Assembly: GCA_030696345.1 (NCBI GenBank)
Contig: JAUYSK010000023.1
Coordinates: 186,001 to 250,000 of the forward strand
Origin: Azonexus sp.
GTDB lineage: Bacteria > Pseudomonadota > Gammaproteobacteria > Burkholderiales > Rhodocyclaceae
Direction: 5' to 3'
Length of the DNA: 64,000 nucleotides
Positions 46,202-57,046 of this stretch are shown in pieces. A program made the translations under genes and the position numbers. The notes below the pieces were generated by a model. The model was not told the DNA's origin. It saw only the letters and a program-made list of their open reading frames with translations, and searched no databases. The first letter of the stretch is position 1, and every line of letters begins with the position of its first letter.

Positions 46202-47623
46202 ATGAAACGCCTTATTGCCATTTTTTCCCTTGTTTTTCTCAGTTCGTTGGCGAATGCGCAGATGCGCGGCTTGCCTGATTTCACTGAGCTGGCTGAAAAA
46301 CAGGGGCCTGCTGTCGTCAATATCAGTACCACCCAGATGGCCCGTGGTCAAAGTCAGGCGATGCCCTTTCCGTTTGACGAAAACGACCCCGCCTTCGAGT
46401 TTTTCAAACGCTTCATTCCACGCCCACCCGGCGGCGCGGCTCCGCGCGAATTCGAGAACAAATCACTGGGTTCCGGCTTCATCATCAGTAGCGACGGATA
46501 CATCCTGACCAATGCGCACGTCGTTGATGGCGCCGACGAAGTCACTGTCCGCCTGACGGACAAGCGCGAATTCAAGGCCAAAACCATCGGTGCCGACAAG
46601 CGAACCGATGTCGCACTTATAAAAATCGAAGCTAGCGGCCTGCCTGCAGTAAAGCTGGCTGACACCTCACAATTGAAAGTGGGGGAGTGGGTTGTCGCTA
46701 TCGGCTCACCTTTCGGCTTCGACAACTCGGTAACAGCCGGTATCGTTTCTGCCAAGGGGCGCTCGCTGCCGCAGGAAAATTATGTCCCGTTCATCCAGAC
46801 TGATGTCGCGATAAATCCGGGCAACTCCGGTGGGCCACTTTTCAACATGAGAGGCGAAGTGGTTGGTATAAATTCGCAAATTTACAGCCGTAGCGGTGGT
46901 TACATGGGGGTTTCATTTGCCATTCCCATTGATGTCGCTATGGAAGTGCAAAACCAGTTACGCACCTCAGGCAAGGTTAGTCGTGGCCGGTTGGGCGTTG
47001 TCATTCAGGAAGTCAGCAAGGAACTGGCTGATTCGCTGGGCTTGAGCAAACCGCAGGGAGCAGTAGTTAACGCCGTCGAAAAAGGTGGTCCAGCTGAAAA
47101 GGCAGGGCTGGAGGCCGGCGACGTGATCCTCAAGTTCGATGGAAAGACCATCAACAACTCGGCAGACTTGCCACGCATGGTCGGTGCAACCCGGCCCGGA
47201 ACCCGCTCAGTAGTTCAGGTCTGGCGCAAGGGCACAACGCGCGATATCGCCATCACCGTCGGCGAAATGCTCGAAGACAAGCAGGCAAGTGCACGCCCGT
47301 CCAAGGGAAGCAAGCCACCGGAACAGGCGGCCAATCGCCTGGGCCTGGTCGTTAGCGAGCTCAACGCCGAACAAAAGCGCGAACTAAAAATGAACTCCGG
47401 ATTGCTTATCGAGGATGTGCGAAGTACCGGGGTACGCGCCGATCTTCGTCCAGGTGACATCGTCATTGCAGTCATCAGCAAAGGTGCGACCACTGAAATA
47501 AAAACCGTCGACCAGTTCAACAAGCTACTGGCCCAATTTGAAAAAGGCAGCAATGTCACGCTACTGATCCGGCGTGGCGACATGCAGACCTTTGTCACAA
47601 TCAAGGGTTTGAATGGGAATTGA
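46202..47623 (+). CDS. degP: Periplasmic Do-type serine protease (DegP/MucD)
   Basis: Envelope quality-control protease. Signal peptide (cleavage after LANA), trypsin-like domain with H106 (TNAHVV), D136 (RTDVALIKI) and S209 (GNSGGPLF), then two PDZ domains (about 265-355 and 380-470). 473 residues. A strong AGGAGG ribosome site precedes ATG 46202. As MucD in Pseudomonas it lies in the sigma-E operon and its loss usually raises sigma-E activity. Confidence 0.94.
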   Translation: MKRLIAIFSLVFLSSLANAQMRGLPDFTELAEKQGPAVVNISTTQMARGQSQAMPFPFDENDPAFEFFKRFIPRPPGGAAPREFENKSLGSGFIISSDGYILTNAHVVDGADEVTVRLTDKREFKAKTIGADKRTDVALIKIEASGLPAVKLADTSQLKVGEWVVAIGSPFGFDNSVTAGIVSAKGRSLPQENYVPFIQTDVAINPGNSGGPLFNMRGEVVGINSQIYSRSGGYMGVSFAIPIDVAMEVQNQLRTSGKVSRGRLGVVIQEVSKELADSLGLSKPQGAVVNAVEKGGPAEKAGLEAGDVILKFDGKTINNSADLPRMVGATRPGTRSVVQVWRKGTTRDIAITVGEMLEDKQASARPSKGSKPPEQAANRLGLVVSELNAEQKRELKMNSGLLIEDVRSTGVRADLRPGDIVIAVISKGATTEIKTVDQFNKLLAQFEKGSNVTLLIRRGDMQTFVTIKGLNGN

Positions 47624-47858
47624 GCTGACTTTGTTGAGCCGTAGCTATTGTCACCTTTGTCATGACATGGAGGTAGCTCTGGCGCCATTGGCTGATGAGT
47701 TCGGGGCGATTGTAAAGGTGTTGGATGTCGATGCCGACCCCGTTCTCGAAGCAAAATACGACGAACTGGTCCCGGTATTGCTGCATGAAGAAACCGAGCT
47801 TTGCCATTACTTCCTTGACGAGACCAAAATCCGTGAATATTTGGTCAAAATCCGCTAA
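47613..47858 (+). CDS. Glutaredoxin-like protein (DUF836)
   Basis: 81-residue thioredoxin-fold protein with CHLC in place of the glutaredoxin CPYC motif (LLSRSYCHLCHDME) and the cis-proline region ELVPVLLHEE. Overlaps the degP end by 11 bases. Often found between degP and lepA in related bacteria. Partner unknown. Confidence 0.85.
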   Translation: MGIELTLLSRSYCHLCHDMEVALAPLADEFGAIVKVLDVDADPVLEAKYDELVPVLLHEETELCHYFLDETKIREYLVKIR

Positions 47859-47881
47859 AATTCAGGGTCTTCTGAACAGGG

Positions 47882-47908
47882 AAGGGCGCCGTGAAAGCGC
47901 CCTTTTTT
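47882..47908 (+). terminator. Terminator between glutaredoxin-like gene and lepA
   Basis: AAGGGCGC, 7-base loop, GCGCCCTT running into a T tract to 47908. Ends ten bases before the lepA ATG; TAAAAT at 47856-47861 could be a -10 whose transcript would begin with this hairpin. Confidence 0.8.
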
Positions 47909-47918
47909 ACTAGCATCA

Positions 47919-49709
47919 ATGGATCACATACGTAATTTTTCGATTATCGCCCACATCGACCATGGCAAATCAACGCTGGCCGATCGCATCATCCACCTCT
48001 GTGGCGGTCTTTCTGACCGTGAAATGGAAGCGCAGGTGCTCGACTCGATGGATATCGAGCGCGAGCGCGGCATTACCATCAAGGCGCAGACAGCTTCCCT
48101 GCAGTACAAGGGGCGCGATGGCAATATCTACAACCTGAACCTGATTGACACGCCGGGACACGTAGACTTTTCTTACGAAGTATCCCGTTCGCTGTCGGCT
48201 TGTGAAGGCGCATTGCTGGTGGTTGATGCCTCGCAAGGTGTTGAAGCGCAGACGGTGGCCAACTGTTATACGGCGATCGAGTTGAATGTCGAAGTGGTGC
48301 CGGTGTTGAACAAGATCGACTTGCCGTCGGCCGATCCGGACAACGCCCGGCAGGAAATCGAGGATGTAATCGGTATCGATGCTACTGAGGCTGTGCTGTG
48401 CTCGGCCAAGACGGGGTTCGGTGTTGAAGATGTTCTCGAAGCGGTGATCGCACGCGTACCAGCGCCCAAGGGTGATCCGGATGCGCCACTGAAAGCCTTG
48501 ATCATCGACTCCTGGTTCGACAACTATGTCGGCGTTGTCATGCTGGTGCGGGTCATTGATGGCGTGTTGCGGCCGAAGGACAAATTGTTGTTCATGGCAA
48601 CCGGCGCACTTCAGTTGTGCGAACAAGTCGGAGTCTTTTCGCCAAAGTCAGTACCGCGAGATGCGCTGCGGGCTGGAGAAGTCGGCTTTGTCATTTCCGG
48701 CATCAAGGAACTCAAAGCGGCGAAGGTCGGCGATACCATTACTACGGTAGACCGCAAAGCCACTGCCGCTTTGCCCGGCTTCAAGGAAATCAAGCCGCAG
48801 GTGTTCGCCGGACTTTATCCTATCGAGTCCAATCAGTACGACTCGCTGCGTGAATCACTGGAAAAGCTCAAGCTCAATGATGCATCGTTGCAATACGAAC
48901 CGGAAGTCTCGCAGGCTCTGGGTTTCGGCTTCCGTTGCGGGTTCCTTGGCTTGTTGCACATGGAAATCGTGCAGGAACGTCTGGAACGTGAATTTGATCA
49001 GGATCTGATTACAACAGCACCGACTGTCGTCTATGAAGTTGTGATGCGTGACGGTTCGCTGATCCAGATTGAAAATCCCGCCAAACTGCCGGAACTCAGC
49101 AAGGTTGAGGAAATTCGCGAGCCGATCATTACCGCGACGATTTTCGTGCCCCAGGATTTCCTCGGGAATGTCATCACGCTTTGTAACCAGAAACGGGGCA
49201 ATCAGGTCGATATGCATTACCACGGCCGCCAGGTAAAACTGGTCTATGAAATGCCGATGGCCGAAGTCGTGATGGACTTTTTTGACAAGCTCAAGTCTTG
49301 CTCCAAGGGCTATGCCTCGCTTGACTATGATTTCAAGGAGTACCGTCCAGCCGATGTGGTCAAGCTGGATGTCCTGATAAACAGTGAGAAGGTCGATGCC
49401 TTGTCGTTGATCGTGCATCGGGCAAACTCCGCATATCGTGGCCGTGAATTGGCCTCCAAGATGCGCGAACTGATCCCCCGTCAGATGTACGACGTCGCGA
49501 TTCAGGCCGCTATCGGTTCGCACATCATCGCCCGTGAAAACGTCAAGGCCATGCGCAAGGACGTGCTGGCCAAGTGCTACGGTGGTGACATTTCCCGCAA
49601 GAAGAAACTGCTGGAAAAGCAGAAGGCCGGCAAGAAGCGGATGAAGCAGGTGGGCAGTGTTGAAATCCCGCAAGAAGCTTTCTTGGCCGTTCTGCGCGTC
49701 GATAACTGA
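47919..49709 (+). CDS. lepA: Elongation factor 4 (LepA)
   Basis: Ribosome-associated GTPase that acts in translation quality and 30S assembly. G1 AHIDHGKST at 10-18, G3 DTPGHVDF, G4 [11 protein letters not shown], and the LepA-specific C-terminal domain ending [17 protein letters not shown]. 596 residues, standard 596-600. First of a run with lepB. Confidence 0.97.
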   Translation: MDHIRNFSIIAHIDHGKSTLADRIIHLCGGLSDREMEAQVLDSMDIERERGITIKAQTASLQYKGRDGNIYNLNLIDTPGHVDFSYEVSRSLSACEGALLVVDASQGVEAQTVANCYTAIELNVEVVPVLNKIDLPSADPDNARQEIEDVIGIDATEAVLCSAKTGFGVEDVLEAVIARVPAPKGDPDAPLKALIIDSWFDNYVGVVMLVRVIDGVLRPKDKLLFMATGALQLCEQVGVFSPKSVPRDALRAGEVGFVISGIKELKAAKVGDTITTVDRKATAALPGFKEIKPQVFAGLYPIESNQYDSLRESLEKLKLNDASLQYEPEVSQALGFGFRCGFLGLLHMEIVQERLEREFDQDLITTAPTVVYEVVMRDGSLIQIENPAKLPELSKVEEIREPIITATIFVPQDFLGNVITLCNQKRGNQVDMHYHGRQVKLVYEMPMAEVVMDFFDKLKSCSKGYASLDYDFKEYRPADVVKLDVLINSEKVDALSLIVHRANSAYRGRELASKMRELIPRQMYDVAIQAAIGSHIIARENVKAMRKDVLAKCYGGDISRKKKLLEKQKAGKKRMKQVGSVEIPQEAFLAVLRVDN

Positions 49710-49717
49710 GAGTAGCG

Positions 49718-50506
49718 ATGAACTTTGCTTTAATCCTTTTTGTTCTGTTGGTGGTGACAGGCGCTCTTTACGCGGTCGACATCCTGAAATTCCGGAAATT
49801 GCGTGCCAAGAATGGTCCGGAACCACTCTGGGTGGAATGGGGCGCCAGCTTTTTCCCGGTTATCCTGATTGTGTTTGTGCTGCGTTCATTCCTGTTCGAA
49901 CCGTTCAAAATCCCCTCTGGTTCAATGATTCCGACGCTACTGGTCGGTGACTTCATCTTGGTGAATAAATTCACCTATGGCATTCGTCTGCCGGTCATCA
50001 ACAAGAAGATCATCAGCCTCAATGATCCGCAGCGCGGTGATGTCATGGTTTTTCGTTACCCGGAAGACCCGTCTCTCGACTACATCAAACGCGTTGTCGG
50101 CATTCCAGGCGATACGGTGGCCTATCAGAACAAGCGGCTAACGATCAACGGTCAGGACGTTGAAATGACCAAGACCGCCGATTTTCTGCATCCCGAGCGG
50201 CTCTATTACTCCGAGCAATACCAGGCCAAGATGGGAAATGTTGAACATCGACTGCTCAACGATACCGATGCGCCTGCCTTTGTGCCCGATGCAGGGCGCT
50301 TTCCACATCGCGAAAATTGCATTTACAATGCCGCTGGCGTCACCTGCAAGGTGCCGGCCGGCCATTATTTCATGATGGGCGACAACCGTGACAACAGCCG
50401 GGACAGTCGGGCCTGGGGCTTCGTGCCGGAAGCGAATATTGTCGGCAAGGCTTTCTTCATCTGGCTGAATTTTAGTGATCTCGGCCGGATTGGCTCGTTC
50501 AAGTAA
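49718..50506 (+). CDS. lepB: Signal peptidase I
   Basis: Cleaves signal peptides at the outer face of the inner membrane. Two helices (1-20 and about 45-60), then the catalytic Ser-Lys dyad S69 (IPSGSM) and K124 (YIKRVVG), and the late box GDNRDNSRDSR. 262 residues, shorter than enteric LepB. Eight bases after lepA; the pairing lepA-lepB is widespread. Confidence 0.96.
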   Translation: MNFALILFVLLVVTGALYAVDILKFRKLRAKNGPEPLWVEWGASFFPVILIVFVLRSFLFEPFKIPSGSMIPTLLVGDFILVNKFTYGIRLPVINKKIISLNDPQRGDVMVFRYPEDPSLDYIKRVVGIPGDTVAYQNKRLTINGQDVEMTKTADFLHPERLYYSEQYQAKMGNVEHRLLNDTDAPAFVPDAGRFPHRENCIYNAAGVTCKVPAGHYFMMGDNRDNSRDSRAWGFVPEANIVGKAFFIWLNFSDLGRIGSFK

Positions 50507-50516
50507 GGGGGAAACG

Positions 50517-50870
50517 ATGAAATATCAACGCGGCGTAGCACTCTCTGGTTTGATCTTCTGGGGCGTTGTCTTCATTCTTGTCGCTGTACTTGGCATGAAG
50601 GTGACACCGAGTGCCATTGAATATTCCAAAATCCTGAAAGACATCAAGGCAACGGCGGCCAAAATGGGCCCCGAATCAACGGTCGCTGATGTGCGCAATA
50701 CTTTCGACAGATTCGCAGAAATTGATTATCTGGAGTTTTCTTCAAAAGAACTGGATATCTCCAAGGATAACGGCAAGATCGTCATTTCCTTTGCCTATGA
50801 GAAGCGTATTCCCCTGTTCTGGAATGTCAGCCTGCTAATTGACTACAGCGGGACTACCGCTGGGCAATAA
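50517..50870 (+). CDS. DUF4845 membrane-anchored protein
   Basis: 117 residues: a basic start, one helix (LSGLIFWGVVFILVAVLG), then a small soluble domain outside the membrane. Such genes lie between lepB and rnc in many beta- and gamma-proteobacteria; function unknown. ATG at 50517 has a GGGGGAA site just upstream; the upstream frame is inside lepB. Confidence 0.82.
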   Translation: MKYQRGVALSGLIFWGVVFILVAVLGMKVTPSAIEYSKILKDIKATAAKMGPESTVADVRNTFDRFAEIDYLEFSSKELDISKDNGKIVISFAYEKRIPLFWNVSLLIDYSGTTAGQ

Positions 50871-50873
50871 GGC

Positions 50874-51542
50874 ATGACTGCACAGGCGGTTGCCAAGCAA
50901 CTCGGCCATTGTTTTTCTGATCAGAATCTACTCCGGACGGCGCTGACGCATCGGAGTTTTGGTACGCCCAATAATGAGCGCCTTGAATTCCTTGGCGATG
51001 GCGTACTTGACTGTGTTATCGCCGCGGTATTGTTTGATCGTTTTCCGGAATTACCCGAGGGTGATCTTTCCCGTCTGCGCGCCAATCTGGTTCGTCAAGA
51101 CACCTTGCACAGCCTTGCTCTTGGTCTGAACATCGGTGAATGCCTGAGCCTGGGTGAGGGCGAATTGAAGAGTGGCGGTGCACAACGCCCCTCCATATTG
51201 GCGGATGCCCTTGAGGCCCTGTTTGGTGCGATCTATCTGGATGGCGGTTTTGAAGCTGCGCATATCGTCTTAGTCAATCTGTACATGCCGCTGCTTGACA
51301 AGCTCAAACCCGGTCAAGTACAGAAAGATCCAAAAACCAGCTTGCAGGAATGGCTACAGGGGCGGAAAAAACCACTCCCGCGCTACCTGCTGCTTGAAGC
51401 TACGGGTGCCGCTCATGAGCAGCGCTTTGAGGTGGCCTGCGAAATTGAAAACCCACCCCTGCGTACAATTGGCCAAGGTTCAAGCCGCCGAATTGCTGAA
51501 CAGGTTGCTGCTGATAAGGCATTGAAAGAATTGAAGGCATGA
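50874..51542 (+). CDS. rnc: Ribonuclease III
   Basis: Double-strand RNA endonuclease for rRNA processing. Signature [13 protein letters not shown] at about 37-49, catalytic acidic residues also in [16 protein letters not shown], and a C-terminal dsRNA-binding domain ([12 protein letters not shown] to the end). 222 residues. Stop overlaps the era start (ATGA). Confidence 0.96.
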   Translation: MTAQAVAKQLGHCFSDQNLLRTALTHRSFGTPNNERLEFLGDGVLDCVIAAVLFDRFPELPEGDLSRLRANLVRQDTLHSLALGLNIGECLSLGEGELKSGGAQRPSILADALEALFGAIYLDGGFEAAHIVLVNLYMPLLDKLKPGQVQKDPKTSLQEWLQGRKKPLPRYLLLEATGAAHEQRFEVACEIENPPLRTIGQGSSRRIAEQVAADKALKELKA

Positions 51543-52423
51543 AAAAAATACGCTCTGGTTACATTGCAATCGTCGGGCGCCCGAATGTCGGGAAGTCGAC
51601 CCTGCTGAACCGACTGGTCGGGGAAAAAATCAGCATCGTCTCGCGCAAGGCGCAAACGACCCGGCACCGGATCACCGGTATTGTCACTACCGATGAATCT
51701 CAATTCGTCTTCGTCGATACACCTGGTTTTCAGACCAAGCATGCGAATGCCCTTAACCGGGCGATGAATCGTGGTGTTACGCAAACACTGAGTGATGTTG
51801 ATCTGGTTCTGTTTGTGATTGAAGCCGGACGCTACGATGCCAAGGATCAGGCCGTCGTCAGACTGTTGCCGAAGGATCGCCCGGTCATTCTGGTGGTGAA
51901 CAAGACCGATCAGTTCAAGGACCGAAATGCCCTGTTGCCTTTCCTGGCTCAAGTCGCTGGGGACCATGATTACACGGCCGTTGTCCCGATCAGCGCGTCC
52001 AAGGGACGGCAGACCGCTGATCTACTTTCCGAAGCTCGCAAGCATCTGCCCAACGAGGGCTTGATGTTCCCGGAAGATGACCTGACGGACAAAAGCGAGC
52101 GTTTTCTGGCTGCAGAATATATTCGGGAAAAGGTATTCCGCTTGCTTGGGGATGAATTGCCCTATGCCACGACAGTTGAAATCGAAAAATTCGAGGTCGA
52201 AGGGAATCTGCGTCGGATTTTCGCCGCCATCGTCGTTGATCGTGAGGGACATAAAGCCATCGTCATCGGAAAAGGTGGCGAGTTGCTCAAGCGTATCGCC
52301 AGCGAGGCGCGTCAGGACATGGAGCGGCTGTTCGACGGCAAGGTCTATCTCGAAGTCTGGGTCAAGGTCAAATCCGGCTGGAATGATGACGAACGTTTGC
52401 TGAAGAGCCTCGGCTACGAATGA
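51539..52423 (+). CDS. era: GTPase Era
   Basis: 16S rRNA-binding assembly GTPase. G1 [12 protein letters not shown]2 region TTRHRITG, G3 DTPGF, G4 NKTDQF, then a KH domain with [12 protein letters not shown]. 294 residues. Overlaps rnc and recO by ATGA at both ends. Confidence 0.97.
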   Translation: MKKIRSGYIAIVGRPNVGKSTLLNRLVGEKISIVSRKAQTTRHRITGIVTTDESQFVFVDTPGFQTKHANALNRAMNRGVTQTLSDVDLVLFVIEAGRYDAKDQAVVRLLPKDRPVILVVNKTDQFKDRNALLPFLAQVAGDHDYTAVVPISASKGRQTADLLSEARKHLPNEGLMFPEDDLTDKSERFLAAEYIREKVFRLLGDELPYATTVEIEKFEVEGNLRRIFAAIVVDREGHKAIVIGKGGELLKRIASEARQDMERLFDGKVYLEVWVKVKSGWNDDERLLKSLGYE

Positions 52424-53148
52424 ATCTGCGTAGTAAAGTCGATGGCCAGCCGGCCTACGTCTTGCACACCTACCCGTTCAGGGAAACCAGTCTTATTGTT
52501 GAAGTTTTTTCCCGTGATTTCGGGCGAATGGCACTGTTGGCCCGCGGTGCGCGTCGCCCGCGTTCAGCGATTCGTGGCTTGTTGATGGCCTTTCAGCCGC
52601 TGGAACTGGGCTGGGCAGGCAAAGGTGAAGTGCTGACATTGATGAAGGCCGAATGGCTCGGTGGACAGCCCTTGCTGGCAGGTGAAGCCCTGTTCTGTGG
52701 CTACTACCTGAATGAACTCCTGATGCATCTGCTACCGCGCGAAGACGCCCATGAGAAGCTTTTCGCTCGCTACGCCGAGATGTTGGTGAGCCTGGCATCA
52801 GCTCCAGGCGGCAAGGTCCGGGAGGCTGACCTGCGCAGCTTTGAGAAGTCCATGTTGCAAGAACTTGGATATGGTTTGACGCTGAACCACGACAGTGAAG
52901 GCGCCCACATCCTTCCGGAAGCCCATTACACCTATCGCATGGAGCAGGGCCCAGTTCGACTGGCACATGCCGAAGGTGCATCCCAGGTCGTCGCAGGCCA
53001 GACCTTGATCGACCTTGAGGCAGAAGACTTTTCCGACCCGCGTTCGCGCATGGAGTCGAAACAACTGATGCGGACTTTGATGGCTTATTATTTGGCCGGC
53101 AAGGAATTGGAAACACGCAAGATATTCAAGGAGTTGCAAGACCTATGA
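52420..53148 (+). CDS. recO: DNA repair protein RecO
   Basis: Helps load RecA at single-strand gaps with RecF/RecR. N-terminal OB fold ([31 protein letters not shown]), then a helical domain with [18 protein letters not shown]. 242 residues. Overlaps era and pdxJ by ATGA. Confidence 0.94.
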   Translation: MNLRSKVDGQPAYVLHTYPFRETSLIVEVFSRDFGRMALLARGARRPRSAIRGLLMAFQPLELGWAGKGEVLTLMKAEWLGGQPLLAGEALFCGYYLNELLMHLLPREDAHEKLFARYAEMLVSLASAPGGKVREADLRSFEKSMLQELGYGLTLNHDSEGAHILPEAHYTYRMEQGPVRLAHAEGASQVVAGQTLIDLEAEDFSDPRSRMESKQLMRTLMAYYLAGKELETRKIFKELQDL

Positions 53149-53900
53149 TCGAACTTGGCGTCAACATTGACCATATCGCCACGCTCCGGCAGGCACGTCG
53201 CACTTACGAACCGGATCCAGTCTGGGGTGCAGTCGAAGCCCACCTCGGTGGCGCCGATGGCATCACCGTCCACCTGCGCGAAGATCGTCGGCACATTCAG
53301 GATGCCGATGTACGCCGTTTGCGCGACCTCACGCAGGTCAAGCTCAATCTGGAAATGGCAGCAACTGATGAAATGGTCCAGATCGCCTGTAATTTGAAGC
53401 CGGAAATGGCCATGCTGGTGCCTGAAGGCAGGCATGAGGTGACCACCGAAGGCGGCCTCGATGTCCTTGCTCAGGAGGCCAGATTGAAGACGGTAATTTC
53501 CCGTCTGGCTGACGCTGGCATCGTAACTAGCGTCTTTATCGATGCCGAACTGCCACAAATCGAAGCCGCCGCACGCATCGGTGCCAGTGTCTGCGAAATC
53601 CATACTGGTCCTTATGCCCATGCTTTTCACGCGCGTGGCCGGGACGCCGAAGCGCCAGCGGTGATCGCTGAGCTGGATAATATTCGTCAAGCTGGCCAGC
53701 TCGTTCGAAAATTGGGGATGCGCTTCAATGCCGGTCATGCGCTCAATTATTACAACGTTCAGCCGGTTGCCCGGCTGGCTTGCGTGCGTGAACTGCATAT
53801 TGGTCACGCCATCATCAGCCGTTCGATATTTGTCGGCCTGCGTGAGGCGGTCCGCGAAATGAAACAATTGATGCGCGAAGCCGCCGAGCGGGGCGAATGA
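53145..53900 (+). CDS. pdxJ: Pyridoxine 5'-phosphate synthase
   Basis: Last step of the deoxyxylulose-dependent vitamin B6 route. TIM barrel with [36 protein letters not shown], and [15 protein letters not shown]. 251 residues. Overlaps recO and acpS by ATGA; recO-pdxJ-acpS is a widespread order. Confidence 0.97.
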   Translation: MIELGVNIDHIATLRQARRTYEPDPVWGAVEAHLGGADGITVHLREDRRHIQDADVRRLRDLTQVKLNLEMAATDEMVQIACNLKPEMAMLVPEGRHEVTTEGGLDVLAQEARLKTVISRLADAGIVTSVFIDAELPQIEAAARIGASVCEIHTGPYAHAFHARGRDAEAPAVIAELDNIRQAGQLVRKLGMRFNAGHALNYYNVQPVARLACVRELHIGHAIISRSIFVGLREAVREMKQLMREAAERGE

Positions 53901-54274
53901 TTTACGGTATCGGCACTGACATTGTTGCCGTAAAGCGCCTGCAGGGGATGTGGGAGCGCCATGGCGACAGGGTGCTGGAGAAAATTCTGGCCCCCCAGGA
54001 AATTACCGAATTCGCCCGTGCCACCGACAAAGGGCGCTTTCTAGCCAAGCGCTTTGCGGCCAAGGAAGCCTTCAGCAAGGCGCTGGGTACCGGTGTTCGG
54101 CCACCAGCCGTCTTGCCGGCCATAGCCGTCAGCCATGACGAGTTGGGCAAGCCAGTATTTGACTTCTGCGGTGGACTGGCCGAAATGATCGAAAACCAGG
54201 GCCTCAAGGCTCATCTTTCCCTGAGCGATGAAACCGACTACGCCATCGCCTACGTCATTCTGGAGCGCGCATGA
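53897..54274 (+). CDS. acpS: Holo-acyl-carrier-protein synthase
   Basis: Transfers phosphopantetheine to the ACP serine. [12 protein letters not shown] with the metal aspartate near the start and [19 protein letters not shown]. 125 residues. Its substrate gene acpP is at 41412. Overlaps pdxJ and nagZ. Confidence 0.96.
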   Translation: MIYGIGTDIVAVKRLQGMWERHGDRVLEKILAPQEITEFARATDKGRFLAKRFAAKEAFSKALGTGVRPPAVLPAIAVSHDELGKPVFDFCGGLAEMIENQGLKAHLSLSDETDYAIAYVILERA

Positions 54275-55290
54275 AGCAACTTGCCCTTGGCCCGCTGATG
54301 ATCGACATCGCGGGCACTCAGCTTACCGATCTCGACAGGGAGCGCCTTTGTCATCCACTGGTCGGTGGCATTATTCTCTTCAGCCGAAACTACTTCAATC
54401 CGGAGCAACTTGAAACCCTGACCAGTGAAATTCACAGTTTGCGCTCGCCGACTTTGTTGATTGCCGTCGATCATGAAGGGGGCAGGGTGCAGCGCTTCCG
54501 CGATGGATTCACCCGGCTGCCGCCGATGGCTGCGCTCGGCCGCTTATGGGATGCAAGCCCGGAAGCCGGCCTGGCTGCAGCGCGTGACGTCGGTTTTGTT
54601 CTTGCCGCCGAACTACGGGCTCGTGGCGTCGATTATTCCTTTACGCCAGTCCTTGACCTCGACTACGGTCCGTCACGAGTAATTGGCGACCGTGCCTTCC
54701 ACCGTCAGCCTGAAGCCGTAATTGCCCTGGCTAATGCCTTGGCTGAAGGATTGCTTCAAGGCGGCATGGGATCCTGCGGTAAACACTTCCCAGGCCACGG
54801 CTATGTCATCCCCGACTCGCATGTCGAATTACCGGTCGATAATCGTAGCCTTGAGGCGATGCAGGAAGACCTCTTGCCCTATCGTCGTCTTGGCCTTGAT
54901 GCGGTCATGGCTGCCCATGTCATTTACGACTGCATGGATTGCAATACAGCCGTATTTTCAAATAAATGGATATATTACTTAAGAAATAACATTAAGTTTA
55001 ACGGCGTGGTTTTTACCGACGATTTATCCATGGAAGGGGCGGGGGTCGTTGGCGGCATGCTGAATCGCGTTGATACCGCCTACCGTGCCGGCTGCGACAT
55101 GTTGCTGGTGTGCAATTCGCCAGAGGCAGTAGGAGAGGTGCTCGATAGCTGGAAACCGGAGATTGACTCCGAACGCGGCAAGCGGGTCGAAGCTTTACTC
55201 CCCAAACATTCGGTGAAAAACTGGACATCGCTGCAGGCAGAGCCGCGTTATCAGGTGGCGCAGAAAAGCATTGCGCAATTGATGGCCTGA
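54271..55290 (+). CDS. nagZ: Beta-N-acetylhexosaminidase NagZ
   Basis: Cytoplasmic glycoside hydrolase family 3 enzyme of peptidoglycan recycling. Signature KHFPGHGYVIPDSH with the general acid/base histidine, and the nucleophile aspartate in VFTDDLSMEGAG. 339 residues. Bases near 54955-55000, coding SNKWIYYLRNNIKFNG, are markedly A/T-rich compared with the rest of the gene. Last gene of the lepA run. Confidence 0.95.
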   Translation: MKQLALGPLMIDIAGTQLTDLDRERLCHPLVGGIILFSRNYFNPEQLETLTSEIHSLRSPTLLIAVDHEGGRVQRFRDGFTRLPPMAALGRLWDASPEAGLAAARDVGFVLAAELRARGVDYSFTPVLDLDYGPSRVIGDRAFHRQPEAVIALANALAEGLLQGGMGSCGKHFPGHGYVIPDSHVELPVDNRSLEAMQEDLLPYRRLGLDAVMAAHVIYDCMDCNTAVFSNKWIYYLRNNIKFNGVVFTDDLSMEGAGVVGGMLNRVDTAYRAGCDMLLVCNSPEAVGEVLDSWKPEIDSERGKRVEALLPKHSVKNWTSLQAEPRYQVAQKSIAQLMA

Positions 55291-55296
55291 AATGAG

Positions 55297-55320
55297 TTCG
55301 GGCAGCCGAAGCTGCCCGAA
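55297..55320. terminator. Hairpin between nagZ and efp
   Basis: TTCGGGCAGC, loop CGAA, GCTGCCCGAA: a 10-bp stem. On the minus strand the loop is the stable TTCG. No strong T tract on either side, so probably a modest bidirectional terminator. Confidence 0.5.
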
Positions 55321-55343
55321 TTGCCCGACAAAAAGATCGCGAA

Positions 55344-55901
55344 TTACTTGGCGCGGCTCTTGTATTCGTCGGTGCGGGTGTCGATTTCGATCTTGTCGCC
55401 AATGCTGACGAACGCCGGAACCGGTAGTTCAAAACCGGTAGCCAGGCGAGCCGGCTTCAAGACCTTGCCGGAAGTGTCACCCTTGACAGCCGGTTCGGTG
55501 TAAATCACTTCACGAACGACGCTGTTCGGCAGTTCAACCGAAATTGCCTTGCCGTCGTAGAAAACAACTTCGCAAACCAGGCCATCTTCCAGATACTTGA
55601 GCGCGTCGACCATGTTTTCGGATTCAACTTCAAACTGGTTGTAGTCGGCATCCATGAAAACGTACATCGGATCGGCGAAGTAGGAATAGGTCACTTCCTT
55701 CTTGTCGAGCTGCACCACTTCAAACTTGTCGTCGGCCTTGTAAACCGCTTCGGAAGCGGCGCCGGACAGCAGGTTCTTGAGCTTCATCTTGACCACAGCG
55801 ACGTTACGGCCAGACTTGTTATATTCGCTCTTCTGGACGACGAGCGGGTCGGCACCAACCATAATGACGTTGCCGGAGCGGAGTTCCATTGCGGTCTTCA
55901 T
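55344..55901 (-). CDS. efp: Elongation factor P
   Basis: Relieves ribosome stalling at polyproline. 185 residues with KOW and two OB domains. The tip residue is R32 in [11 protein letters not shown], the form that is rhamnosylated by EarP, whose gene lies directly upstream. ATG at 55901 gives numbering that places this arginine at 32; an earlier in-frame start would add four residues. Confidence 0.97.
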   Translation of the reverse strand: MKTAMELRSGNVIMVGADPLVVQKSEYNKSGRNVAVVKMKLKNLLSGAASEAVYKADDKFEVVQLDKKEVTYSYFADPMYVFMDADYNQFEVESENMVDALKYLEDGLVCEVVFYDGKAISVELPNSVVREVIYTEPAVKGDTSGKVLKPARLATGFELPVPAFVSIGDKIEIDTRTDEYKSRAK

Positions 55902-55939
55902 TCGGATTCCCAAAAAAGCTGAAAAATTAAAGCCGCGGA

Positions 55940-57022
55940 TTATACCTTGGTGACACAGAACTTGACGAGAGATTCGGCAAGATTCCGGTTTTCAGCCAGC
56001 CGACTCGCCCAAAGTTGGTTGTAGGTCGCGATTTCTGGTCTGGCAGCAAGGAAATCGCCCCAGGCTTGACGCAAATCACCTTCTGAATTCCATGCCCTGG
56101 CAAGGTTGACCGCAGCATTCGCTGCTGGCGTGTTCCTTCCACCACTGTAGCGTGCCAGAAACGCTTCGAGCTTGACCAGATGCGCAGCTTCCTCCTGCGG
56201 GTAGATCTGCCAGACAAAAGGTTTTCCTGCCCATTGGGCGCGAACGAAGGAATCTTCTCCACGAACAAAATTGATATCACAGCGCCAGAGCAGCCGGTCG
56301 TAATCGTCCTGGGGCAGAAAATCAAACGGGAGCACGCTCAATTTACCGCGCTGCCATTGCACGCCAGGGCCAAGATGTGTTGTAACAGCCGCCAGCGGCT
56401 TGCCGGGCGCAACATGAAGACGGATTTCGCTGGAGGATTCGGCAAGCAAATCCAGCAGATTCCCCACCGGGGCGGTGTCGTAACAAAAAAGGCTAATGTC
56501 CAGCCCATTATGCAGGTCGGGCAGCACTACTTCTTCGGCCAACCGGGCCAACCAATACTTTTCTCGCAACAAGCCGCCGGTGGCCGCCGAAAACCCGGGG
56601 AAGAAGAAATATTTGACTAGAGGCAGGGAAGGGTGGGGCGACGCCAGGCCATGGCAGCCTTCAGCCCATGACTCGGCAGTGAGGTACTCAAGATTGATCC
56701 AGCACGGCCGGGGGGCTGTCTGCGTCATGGCGGCGAGATAGGGCGCAGGAAGCTCGCAGGCAAAAGCCTCAATAATGACCTCGCCAACCCGGTCTATCGC
56801 AGCAGTCTCGGTCCAATGAAGGATTTCAACGCCAAGGCAGGCCTGTCGAGCCAGCGAGACATCAATGGCAGGGCAAAGTGGCTGCAGGCTGTTCAGGTCA
56901 TCAACCCACAAACGCACCCGTTTGCCATGCTCGGCCGCCAGTTGCCGGGCGAGTCGCCAGCAGACGCCAACGTCACCATAGTTATCGACGACCCGGCAAA
57001 AGATGTCCCAATGGAGCTGCAT
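55940..57022 (-). CDS. earP: EF-P arginine rhamnosyltransferase EarP
   Basis: GT-B glycosyltransferase that adds rhamnose from dTDP-rhamnose to Arg32 of EF-P. With ATG at 57022 the conserved aspartates of [14 protein letters not shown] fall at D13 and D17, the numbering reported for characterised EarP; the ATG at 57031 would add three residues. Sugar-nucleotide site [20 protein letters not shown] is present. 360 residues. 38 bases upstream of efp, so both are probably cotranscribed. Confidence 0.95.
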   Translation of the reverse strand: MQLHWDIFCRVVDNYGDVGVCWRLARQLAAEHGKRVRLWVDDLNSLQPLCPAIDVSLARQACLGVEILHWTETAAIDRVGEVIIEAFACELPAPYLAAMTQTAPRPCWINLEYLTAESWAEGCHGLASPHPSLPLVKYFFFPGFSAATGGLLREKYWLARLAEEVVLPDLHNGLDISLFCYDTAPVGNLLDLLAESSSEIRLHVAPGKPLAAVTTHLGPGVQWQRGKLSVLPFDFLPQDDYDRLLWRCDINFVRGEDSFVRAQWAGKPFVWQIYPQEEAAHLVKLEAFLARYSGGRNTPAANAAVNLARAWNSEGDLRQAWGDFLAARPEIATYNQLWASRLAENRNLAESLVKFCVTKV

Positions 57023-57046
57023 GGCCACCATGCTAACATCCGCGCC

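Noticed and set aside
48855-49826. 323-residue open frame antisense to lepA and lepB
   Set aside because: Covers well-supported coding sequence of two genes on the other strand; no family signature.
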